Below, in pieces: positions 1-6,219 of a DNA stretch of 9,395 nt. The notes under the pieces were generated by a model. It did no database searches and was not told where the DNA came from. It saw only the letters and a list, made by a program, of their open reading frames with translations. Origin of the DNA: Nitriliruptoraceae bacterium (GTDB taxonomy: Bacteria > Actinomycetota > Nitriliruptoria > Nitriliruptorales > Nitriliruptoraceae); NCBI GenBank assembly GCA_007120485.1, contig SKNP01000055.1:1-9395 (forward strand), read 5' to 3'. Numbering within the stretch: position 1 is the stretch's first letter; each line of letters starts with the position of its first letter. Position numbers and translations under genes: made by a program.

Positions 1-1495
1 CGGCCACCCCGTCGGCGATCGGCTCGAGCGCCGCGGCCAGGCCTTCGACCCCGGCGGCGACCTCCTCGGCGCCGTCGGCCAGCTCCTCGGTGCCGGCGGC
101 GAGCCCTTCCAGACCGGCGCCGAGCTCCCCGATCCCGCTGAACGCCTCCGCGACCCCCTCGGCCAAGCCATCCGCCACCGCGCTGAGCCCGTCCGCGCCC
201 GCCGCGATGGCACCCAGCACCTCGACGACCTGCCGGAGGGGTTCCTCGATCGGTTCGCCAGCCACCTCGTCGACGAGTCCCGCCAGGTCCTCCTGGAGCT
301 CGCGGACGTCGTCGGCCATGCCCGCGATCTCCGAGGACAGCCCCTCCAGCCCCTCGACCAGGACCTCGGCCTCCGCCGCGCCGTCCTGCGCTTCGCGGCC
401 GACCTCCCCGAACGCCTGCACCTCGTCCGCCAGCTCGCGAGCGCCCTCGGCGACCCCGGCGGCGCCGTCGGCCAACGGAGAGGCCCCACCGGCCACCTCG
501 CCGATGCCGTCCTCGAGTTCGCTCGCGCCGCCGGCCAGCTCCTCCGTACCGGCCGCGGCGTCGTCGGCGCCGCCGGCCAGTTCCTCGAGGCCGGACGCCA
601 GTCCCCGGGTGCCGTCGGCCAGGCCGTCCGCGCCACCCGCCAGCTCACCCGCGCCGTCAGCCAGCTCGTCCGTGCCGTCGGCGAGTTCACCGGTGCCGTC
701 GGACAGCTCGCGCGTGCCGTCCGCCAGCTCGCCCGTGCCGTCCGCCAGCTCAGCGATCCCGTCGGCCAGGTCCATCGCCCCGTCGGACGCGAGCTCCACC
801 AGCGCACCCAGCACCGCCGAGGTGTCGCGATCGAGCAGCTCGTCGGGCAGGACGAACGGCTCGCTCCCGCCGATCGGCGTGGCGTCCACCTCGATGCTGG
901 GGGTCCCACGCCCGGGCGTCGCTCGGACCGCCAACGTCGCCGCGCCGTCGGCGAGCGGTTCGGCGAGCAGCACGGTGCGGGCCACCTCGACGCCGTCGTC
1001 GTGGACGCGGGTGGTCAGCCCTTCACCGGACGGGGCGTCGACGTCCCAGCCGTCGGGGTAGTGCACCGCGATGCGGACCAACTGTGGCACAGCGACCCGT
1101 CGGGTCTCCTCCGTGGTCCCTTCCGGGCCGGTGACCTCGAAGGTGCGCTCGGCGACGGTGGTGTCGCGGACCCGGACCCGGGTGGTCAACGGTCCGTCGA
1201 CCTGCGGGAACTGGGTGGCGTCGACCGAGCCGAGGTCGTCCGCCTCGTGGCGGATCGCCACGGCGACCGAGAGCTCGTCCGGCGCCGCGGTGCCGAGGTC
1301 GCAGGTCCGGCCGTCCGGGGTCACCCGCAGCCGCTCCACCCGTTCGACGTCGCCCTCGCTGGACACGGTCGCCCGCTGGATCGACGCATCATCGTCGGAG
1401 GGGGCCTGACAGGCGACGCTGGGGGTCGACCGGGGCGTATCCGCGGCGACCAACGCCACCAACGCCACCAGCACGATCCCGGCCCGACGGCGCAC
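1..1495 (-). CDS. Partial exported protein with X-X-X-Leu-X-X-Gly heptad repeats
   Basis: The frame has no stop from 1747 to the left edge, so the C-terminus lies outside the window; 498 residues are seen from the chosen start. I chose GTG at 1495. It gives a clean signal peptide or anchor (MRRRAG, then IVLVALVALVAA), and the share of G/C third positions rises there from about 67% upstream to about 88%. No start has a good ribosome binding site; ATG at 1747 and GTG at 1615 are alternatives. Residues about 30-240 look like a beta-rich extracytoplasmic domain with two cysteines (C29, C65). Then come about 17 heptads of the type LADGTGE (DNA 413-769), a coiled-coil-like linker, and about 8 more heptads (2-166). 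No lysine occurs in the visible part. Such repeats are known from YhgE/Pip-type and other actinobacterial envelope proteins. The function is unknown; a surface or envelope spacer role is inference. Confidence 0.8.
   Translation of the reverse strand, partial: MRRRAGIVLVALVALVAADTPRSTPSVACQAPSDDDASIQRATVSSEGDVERVERLRVTPDGRTCDLGTAAPDELSVAVAIRHEADDLGSVDATQFPQVDGPLTTRVRVRDTTVAERTFEVTGPEGTTEETRRVAVPQLVRIAVHYPDGWDVDAPSGEGLTTRVHDDGVEVARTVLLAEPLADGAATLAVRATPGRGTPSIEVDATPIGGSEPFVLPDELLDRDTSAVLGALVELASDGAMDLADGIAELADGTGELADGTRELSDGTGELADGTDELADGAGELAGGADGLADGTRGLASGLEELAGGADDAAAGTEELAGGASELEDGIGEVAGGASPLADGAAGVAEGARELADEVQAFGEVGREAQDGAAEAEVLVEGLEGLSSEIAGMADDVRELQEDLAGLVDEVAGEPIEEPLRQVVEVLGAIAAGADGLSAVADGLAEGVAEAFSGIGELGAGLEGLAAGTEELADGAEEVAAGVEGLAAALEPIADGVA
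413..769 (-). repeat. 21-bp periodic array encoding Leu-x-x-Gly heptads
   Basis: About 17 consecutive heptads can be read on the minus strand, starting LADGIAE, LADGTGE, LADGTRE, LSDGTGE and decaying to AAAGTEE, LEDGIGE and VAEGARE near the left end. Leucine (or Val/Ala) recurs every seven residues and Gly usually falls three residues later. At the DNA level this gives a degenerate 21-bp tandem repeat, best conserved at 640-769. A second, weaker array of about eight heptads lies at 2-166 in the same gene. Confidence 0.85.
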
Positions 1496-1753
1496 CTGTC
1501 GACGTTCGCGCGCACGACGACGGGTCAGTCGCCGCGACCGGGTTTCGGTCGTCGAGGTGGTGCGGGTCGATCGGGACACGGGAGCCACAGCCTGTTCGTG
1601 CGGGGAACGGGCCACGTCGAGCGGAGCGGACGCGTCCCGTGACCACGGGGCGACCAACCGGCGAGCGAGCGCAGATACACGAGCGTATCCGGATGCATCC
1701 GCGTACCCAACTGATCTCGGCCGGGACCGTGGGCCGACGCCGCTCATCAGGTC
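1496..1753. other. Probable non-coding gap between two minus-strand genes
   Basis: This 258-bp stretch is open in the frame of the heptad-repeat gene, but its third positions are only about two thirds G/C and the product would be an Arg/Ser/Thr-rich tail. It therefore looks non-coding, or at most a poorly constrained N-terminal extension starting at ATG 1747, six bases after the stop of the upstream gene. It holds the 10-bp palindrome GGATGCATCC (1691-1700), an inverted repeat GATAC/GTATC (1674-1678 and 1685-1689), and the candidate promoter listed separately. Confidence 0.5.
1682..1710 (-). promoter_or_regulatory. Candidate sigma-70-type promoter for the heptad-repeat gene
   Basis: On the minus strand, TTGGGT (1710-1705) is followed after exactly 17 bases by TACGCT (1687-1682). 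This fits a loose -35 and a TANNNT-type -10 as used by actinobacterial housekeeping sigma factors. The spacer contains the palindrome GGATGCATCC. Predicted transcription would start near 1675, upstream of the GTG starts at 1615 and 1495 but downstream of ATG 1747. The motif match is weak, so this is a suggestion only. Confidence 0.3.
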
Positions 1754-3724
1754 TCAGGCAGGCTCGACGTCCCAGACGACCTCCCGATCGGGCCGGTAGC
1801 AGCAGTAGGTGCCCGTCTGGACGGAGACGTCGAGATGGTCGCCGAGAGCCGGGTGCACCTCGGCGATCCGTTCGAGGGCGGTCCGGATCCGACGCGTGAC
1901 CGCCTTGCGGGCCCGCTCCACGTGGTCCGGGGTCCGTCGGGGACGTCCGCCCAGACCGTACGACGCCGCGATCTCGTCGACCAGCAGATCGCGTTCGCTC
2001 CGCAGGCGAGCCACCGCGTCAGGGTCCCCGTGGCGATCCGCTTCGATGAGCTCCTCCTCGAGTTCGGCGATGCGCCGCTGGTAGGCGGTCCGTGCCGACA
2101 CGTCCACGATCGGGTCGCCACCGGCGGCTCCCACCGCGAGGCCGGCTTCGCTGGCCTCCCGCCCCGACACCAGCTCGTCGGCCGCGACGGCCTCCGCCAT
2201 CAGGACGAGTGCGTGCAGCTCCTGCTGCGGAGCGGCGAGCAGCCGGGCGAGGTCGTGCAGCCCCTTGGAGTCGCGGAGCATCACGACCTGCCCGGCGTAG
2301 GCCAGGGTCCAGTACTCGCCCTCGAACCGGATCGCGTTGATCAGGACGTCGTCACGACGCCGTTCGGTGTCGACCGCGCCGGCGTCCCGTTGGACGGCGA
2401 ACGCCGACCGGGTCCCGGCGAGCCCGTCGAGCTGGAGCTCGCGACCATCGTCGAAGCGCAGACCCGACCCGGCGACGAGGTCACGCACGGTGCTCGAGAC
2501 CAGCACCTGGCCGGGCACCGCTGACAGGGCCATCTCGGTCGCGATGTGGACCGGGAGGCCGAGCACATCCTCACCGCTCACCTCGCACTCGCCGCAGTGC
2601 ACGCCCACCTGCGCCGACAGCCCGAGGCGCGCGGCCGCGTCCACCAACCCGACGCTGCAGCGGATCGCGCGGGCGGGGCCGTCGAAGACCACGAGGTGTC
2701 CGTCGCCGGAGGTCCGGACCTCCCGGCCACCGGCGCGGTCGAGGTGGTGGGCGAGCTCCCGGTCGAACATCGCCACCGACCCTTGCCAGGCCTGCTCGTC
2801 GAGGTGGGCGAGCCGGGCGGATCGCCCCACCCGGACCGCCGCCACGGCCAGCAGACGACGGTCGCGAGGCGCCAGCGCCCGGGGGCCGACCAGGAACCGC
2901 TCGATCTCCGCCGCCACCGACCCGGCATCGCCGACGAAGGGCAGGTGATCGACGCCGTCGAGCTCGACCAGGCGAGCGTCGGGCACCTGCTCCGCGATCC
3001 AACGACCGTGCGCTGCGGGGATCAACCGGTCGTGCCGTCGATGCAGCACCAAGGTCGGGACCCGCACCGCCGGGTAGACGTCGACGAGGTCGTAGGCCGC
3101 GAGGGCACGCATGAGGGGCTTGACCAGCCGGCGGCTCAACGACTGCCGCCAGAACCTCGCCCACCACTCGATGAACCGGTCGTCGTCCGCCAGGGTCGGT
3201 GCCCACAGGGCCACCGCCCGTTCGTTGCGTTCACCCCAGGTCGGCGCGATCAGCGCCTCGAACGCCCTCGCCTCGTCCCGGTCGACCAGCCCGACCGGAT
3301 GGTCGGCGTCCCGCAGGAACCGGGCGATCGCCCCGTACAGGACGAGCTTGGCGGTCCGCTCGGGGTGGGTCGCGGCGAACAGGGCCGCCAGTGAGCCACC
3401 CTCCGAGACACCGAGCAGCGATGCCCGGGAGACCCCGACGGCGTCGAGCACGGCGAGGACGTCGTCGCGACGTTCCTCCAACGTCGGCGTCTCCGTCGCC
3501 CCACCGCGGTCGGACACCCCGCAGCCGCGGCGGTCGAACAGGATCAGTCGGGAGAACTCGGCGAGCCGCCGCAGCAGCGCCGCGAACGACGGTTCCTCCC
3601 ACATCACGTCGATGTTCGAGGCCAGACCCCAGATGAACACCAGGTCGATGGGACCGTCACCGATCACCTGGTAGCCGACCTCGATGTCGCCAGCACGTGC
3701 GTACCGCGTCGTCGGCAACGCCAT
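1754..3724 (-). CDS. Alpha/beta hydrolase fused to a degenerate class III cyclase domain and a C-terminal helical domain
   Basis: 656 residues, three modules. Residues about 1-285 are an alpha/beta hydrolase with nucleophile motif GVSEG (S107) and likely triad partners D232 (LHRRHD) and H260 (DGVDH). Residues about 286-445 align with class III nucleotidyl cyclases: TSGDG (D341), VHCGE (376-379) and LPVHIA are recognisable. However, the usual FTD metal motif is replaced by VAAVRVG (294-300), and the position of the transition-state Arg after VHIA is Glu (E396). Nucleotide cyclisation is therefore doubtful. Residues about 460-652 resemble a C-terminal domain I know from large actinobacterial cyclase, ATPase and regulator proteins (EGEYWTLAYAGQVVMLRDSK, then coiled helices, ending near TGTYCCY); I cannot name it. 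It is soluble, with no signal peptide. ATG at 3724 has a good ribosome binding site. The natural substrate is unknown; a sensory or regulatory role is inference. Confidence 0.9.
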   Translation of the reverse strand: MALPTTRYARAGDIEVGYQVIGDGPIDLVFIWGLASNIDVMWEEPSFAALLRRLAEFSRLILFDRRGCGVSDRGGATETPTLEERRDDVLAVLDAVGVSRASLLGVSEGGSLAALFAATHPERTAKLVLYGAIARFLRDADHPVGLVDRDEARAFEALIAPTWGERNERAVALWAPTLADDDRFIEWWARFWRQSLSRRLVKPLMRALAAYDLVDVYPAVRVPTLVLHRRHDRLIPAAHGRWIAEQVPDARLVELDGVDHLPFVGDAGSVAAEIERFLVGPRALAPRDRRLLAVAAVRVGRSARLAHLDEQAWQGSVAMFDRELAHHLDRAGGREVRTSGDGHLVVFDGPARAIRCSVGLVDAAARLGLSAQVGVHCGECEVSGEDVLGLPVHIATEMALSAVPGQVLVSSTVRDLVAGSGLRFDDGRELQLDGLAGTRSAFAVQRDAGAVDTERRRDDVLINAIRFEGEYWTLAYAGQVVMLRDSKGLHDLARLLAAPQQELHALVLMAEAVAADELVSGREASEAGLAVGAAGGDPIVDVSARTAYQRRIAELEEELIEADRHGDPDAVARLRSERDLLVDEIAASYGLGGRPRRTPDHVERARKAVTRRIRTALERIAEVHPALGDHLDVSVQTGTYCCYRPDREVVWDVEPA

Positions 3725-3732
3725 GCGTCGTT

Positions 3733-3738
3733 CCCCTC
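3733..3738 (-). promoter_or_regulatory. Ribosome binding site of the hydrolase-cyclase gene
   Basis: On the minus strand GAGGGG (3738-3733) lies 8 bases before ATG 3724, which supports that start over internal ones. Confidence 0.65.
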
Positions 3739-3757
3739 ACCCGCTCACGAGGTGCAG

Positions 3758-3843
3758 TGTCGCGCATCGGACCGGCACGCGTCGCTCCGGGCGCGACCGA
3801 CCCTCGTCGCGCCCGGCGCGACGGACCGCGTCGCGATGCGACA
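3758..3843. promoter_or_regulatory. Inverted-repeat cluster in the divergent intergenic region
   Basis: The 211-bp gap between divergent genes (3725-3935) contains nested inverted repeats. An exact 11-bp pair CCGGGCGCGAC (3787-3797) and GTCGCGCCCGG (3806-3816) is separated by 8 bases. A 6-bp pair CGCGAC (3817-3822) and GTCGCG (3830-3835) follows. An outer imperfect pair is TGTCGCGCATCG (3758-3769) and CGATGCGACA (3834-3843). The spot between two divergent starts suits operator sites controlling one or both genes, but chance symmetry is common at this GC content. No convincing -10/-35 pair was found here. Confidence 0.35.
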
Positions 3844-3922
3844 TCCCGTGTGGCGCCTGCCATGGGAGGAGCGCTGAAGCGAGCTGAGCGGATGCGCGGG
3901 CGACGTCGATACCGACCCGATC

Positions 3923-3928
3923 AGGAGG
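3923..3928 (+). promoter_or_regulatory. Ribosome binding site of the SDR gene
   Basis: A perfect AGGAGG lies 7 bases before ATG 3936 and fixes the start of the SDR gene. Confidence 0.8.
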
Positions 3929-3935
3929 CTCGACG

Positions 3936-5000
3936 ATGCGGATCATGGTGACGGGAGCGACCGGGTTCGTGGGTGCCCACGCGGTCCGGTCGTTGTCGGA
4001 GGCTGGGCATGACGTGGTGCTGTTGGTCCGCGACCCGGGACGGGTCACGGACGCGCTCGAGCCCCTCGGCGTCGACCCGTACCGTTATGAGGTGGTGCCG
4101 GGCGACGTGCTCGACGACCGCTCGGTCCAACAGGCGCTCACCGGCACCGACGCGTTGCTGCACGTCGCCAACGTGTACAGCTTCGATGTCACCGACGCGC
4201 CGGTCATGCACCGGGTCAACGTCGAGGGCACCCGCCGGATCCTGCACACCGCGGCCGAGCGCGGCCTCGATCCGATCGTCCACGTCTCCTCGGTCGTCGC
4301 GTTGCTGCCGAGCGACCATCTCACGTCCGACTCACCGGTCGGGTCCCCCCACGGCCCCTACCCGACGTCGAAGGCCCGGGCGGAGGTGATCGCCCGCGAG
4401 CTCCAGGACGAGGGGGCACCGGTGGTGATCACCCACCCCGGCGAGGTGCTCGGGCCCCACGATCCCCATCAGGGGCGCAACAGCTCGGTCGCGCTCCTGC
4501 GCGACATGGTGCGAGGGACGGCCCGGACGGTGATGCCCGGACGCGTGGGGGTCGTCGACGTCCGCGACCTCGCCGACGCCCACGCGCAGCTGTTCACGGC
4601 CGGGCGCGGGCCCCGTCGCTACCTGATGGCGGGGCACGACGTCACCTTCAGGGAGCAGTTCCGGCTGCTGGCGGAGGTCCTGGGACGTCGCCTGCCACGT
4701 GCCCCGATCCCCCTCGGCGCCGCCATGGCGGCCGGCCGCGTCGCCGAGGTCGCCCAGCGCCGAGGCATCGATCCCGGGTTCTCCTCGGTGAACCCCTGGA
4801 TCCTCGCCAACCACCCCGGGTTCGACGACGCAGCGACCCGGCGTGACCTGGGGGTCGAGTGGCGGCCGACAACCGACACGTTCCACGACACCGTCGCCTG
4901 GCTCGAGCAGCGTGGGCTCGTGAGCCGCCGCCAGGCCGGCCTGGCCGCCGGAGGACGCCCCGAGGAGCCTGCCGGTGCCACCGGGTTCAACCAGCGCTGA
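3936..5000 (+). CDS. NAD(P)-dependent epimerase/reductase, extended SDR family
   Basis: 354 residues. The N-terminal Rossmann motif TGATGFVG (residues 6-13) gives the GxxGxxG dinucleotide loop of extended or atypical SDRs. R33 just after the second strand (LLVRD) hints at NADPH rather than NADH. VHVSS (115-119) supplies the active-site Ser region and YPTSK (142-146) is the catalytic YxxxK. HPGEVLGPHD follows as in dihydroflavonol-4-reductase and 3-beta-HSD-like members. The length suits a single-domain extended SDR; the last 25 or so residues (Gly/Ala/Glu-rich) look like an unstructured tail. The gene stands alone on the plus strand, diverging from the hydrolase-cyclase gene and converging on the ectoine operon. 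The substrate cannot be told from sequence; candidates are a nucleotide sugar, a ketone/aldehyde or a sterol-like molecule. Confidence 0.88.
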   Translation: MRIMVTGATGFVGAHAVRSLSEAGHDVVLLVRDPGRVTDALEPLGVDPYRYEVVPGDVLDDRSVQQALTGTDALLHVANVYSFDVTDAPVMHRVNVEGTRRILHTAAERGLDPIVHVSSVVALLPSDHLTSDSPVGSPHGPYPTSKARAEVIARELQDEGAPVVITHPGEVLGPHDPHQGRNSSVALLRDMVRGTARTVMPGRVGVVDVRDLADAHAQLFTAGRGPRRYLMAGHDVTFREQFRLLAEVLGRRLPRAPIPLGAAMAAGRVAEVAQRRGIDPGFSSVNPWILANHPGFDDAATRRDLGVEWRPTTDTFHDTVAWLEQRGLVSRRQAGLAAGGRPEEPAGATGFNQR

Positions 5001-5032
5001 ACTGCCGGCACCACCGGTATCAGCCGGCGCTG
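4992..5032. terminator. Possible bidirectional terminator hairpin
   Basis: Two convergent genes stop 19 bp apart here. CAGCGC (4992-4997) can pair with GCGCTG (5027-5032), and two copies of GCCGGC (5004-5009 and 5023-5028) can pair as an alternative. There is no T-tract on either side, so intrinsic termination is uncertain; the location is the main support. Confidence 0.3.
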
Positions 5033-6219
5033 AGCTCCCGCCGCAGCCGCTCGAGCATCGCCAGGCACGCCTCGAGCTGCGCCACCTCGATGAACTCGTC
5101 GGGCCGGTGGGCGACGTCGATGCTGCCGGGCCCACAGACCACGGCCGGCACGCCGGCCGCCTGGAACAGCCCCGCTTCGGTGCTGAACGACGCCACCTCC
5201 AACGGCGCCTGCGGGTCGTCCAGCAGCTGTCGGGTCAGCCGCACGGCCACCGAGTCCGCGTCGGGCGCGAGCCCGTCGACCGCCCCGATCGTGGTCGTGA
5301 CGATCCCCGCCGCCGGGTCACGGGCCGCCAGGTCCGCGCCGAGCTCGTCCTCCACGGCCCGCACCTGCGCCAGCACCTCGTCGACCTCCCCGGGCCGGAC
5401 GGTGCGCAGGTCCCACTCGATCCGGCAGGCGTCGGCGACGACGTTGCGGGCAGCGCCGCCGCCGATCACGCCGACGTTGATGGTGGTCTCCGGTGGGTCG
5501 AACGGGCTGGCCTCCGGCGGGTCGGCACGCAACCGGGCGGCCAGCTGCGACAGGGCGGTGACGTAGCGAGCGCCGGCGTCGATCGCGTTGACCGCGGCGG
5601 CCGGCGCCGAGCCGTGGCCGGCGACGCCGGTGATGGTGGTGGTGTACTCGAAGCACCCCTTGTGGGCGTGGACGATACCCATCGAGGTCGGCTCGCCCAC
5701 GATCGCGGCGGACGGCATCGGTCCGTGGGCGACCAGATCGTCGATCAGCAGCGGCGCACCGAGGCAGCCGACCTCCTCATCGAAGGTGAACGCCAGGTGC
5801 AGCGGCCGCTCCAGTTCGCTCGCCGCGAACCCGGGCGCGACCGCCAACGCGCAGGCGAGGAACCCCTTCATGTCGACGGTGCCGCGGCCGTAGAGACGCC
5901 CGTCGCGTTCGACGACCACGAACGGGTCGCTGCTCCAGCCCGGCTCACCCGCCGGGACCACGTCGGTGTGCCCGGAGAGCACCACGCCACCGTCGACCGC
6001 CGGGCCGATCGTCGCGAACAGGTTGGCTTTGTCGCCGCTCGCGTCGGTGGTCCGACGCACCTGCGCCCCGATCCCACGCAGCACCTGCTCCACGTGGTCG
6101 ATCAGCGCAACGTTGGGGTCGGCGGTCACCGTCGGGAACGCCACCAGGTCGTCGAGGTGCTGCCGGGCCGACGCCTGCAGGTCGATGCCGGATGCGGACG
6201 CGCTCGAGGACGCGCTCAC
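5020..6219 (-). CDS. ArgE/DapE-type M20 deacetylase, probable N-acetyl-diaminobutyrate deacetylase of ectoine breakdown
   Basis: 399 residues from GTG 6219, whose GTGA overlaps the hydrolase stop and implies translational coupling; the open frame extends to 6324 only inside the preceding gene. All M20 landmarks are present: GHTDVVP (H84 metal, D86), YGRGTVDMKGF (D116 bridging), DEEVG (E148 general base, E149 metal), GEPT (E176 metal) and HRPDEF (H371 metal). The dimerisation lid contains GVAGHGSAP (H202). It is closest in feel to N-acetylornithine deacetylase (ArgE) and is cytoplasmic with a two-zinc site. N-acetylornithine is one methylene longer than N-alpha-acetyl-2,4-diaminobutyrate, the product of ectoine hydrolase, so in this operon the likely reaction is removal of that acetyl group. 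This is inference from context; an arginine-pathway role remains possible. Confidence 0.88.
   Translation of the reverse strand: MSASSSASASGIDLQASARQHLDDLVAFPTVTADPNVALIDHVEQVLRGIGAQVRRTTDASGDKANLFATIGPAVDGGVVLSGHTDVVPAGEPGWSSDPFVVVERDGRLYGRGTVDMKGFLACALAVAPGFAASELERPLHLAFTFDEEVGCLGAPLLIDDLVAHGPMPSAAIVGEPTSMGIVHAHKGCFEYTTTITGVAGHGSAPAAAVNAIDAGARYVTALSQLAARLRADPPEASPFDPPETTINVGVIGGGAARNVVADACRIEWDLRTVRPGEVDEVLAQVRAVEDELGADLAARDPAAGIVTTTIGAVDGLAPDADSVAVRLTRQLLDDPQAPLEVASFSTEAGLFQAAGVPAVVCGPGSIDVAHRPDEFIEVAQLEACLAMLERLRRELSAG

Noticed and set aside
90..1061. Plus-strand frame rich in Ser, Pro and Ala (323 aa)
   Set aside because: It is the antisense of the Leu-x-x-Gly heptad array; composition is low-complexity and there is no ribosome binding site or recognisable domain.
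1405..1420. Lipoprotein signal at the first cysteine of the heptad-repeat protein
   Set aside because: The cysteine lies about a dozen residues after the hydrophobic core and the preceding residues (PSVA) do not form a lipobox with Leu at -3.
1835..3394. Several long plus-strand frames opposite the hydrolase-cyclase gene
   Set aside because: They are GC-driven shadows of a gene with clear domains on the minus strand.
4332..5135. Minus-strand frame opposite the SDR gene
   Set aside because: The SDR on the plus strand has the cofactor and catalytic motifs and a perfect ribosome binding site; this frame has none.
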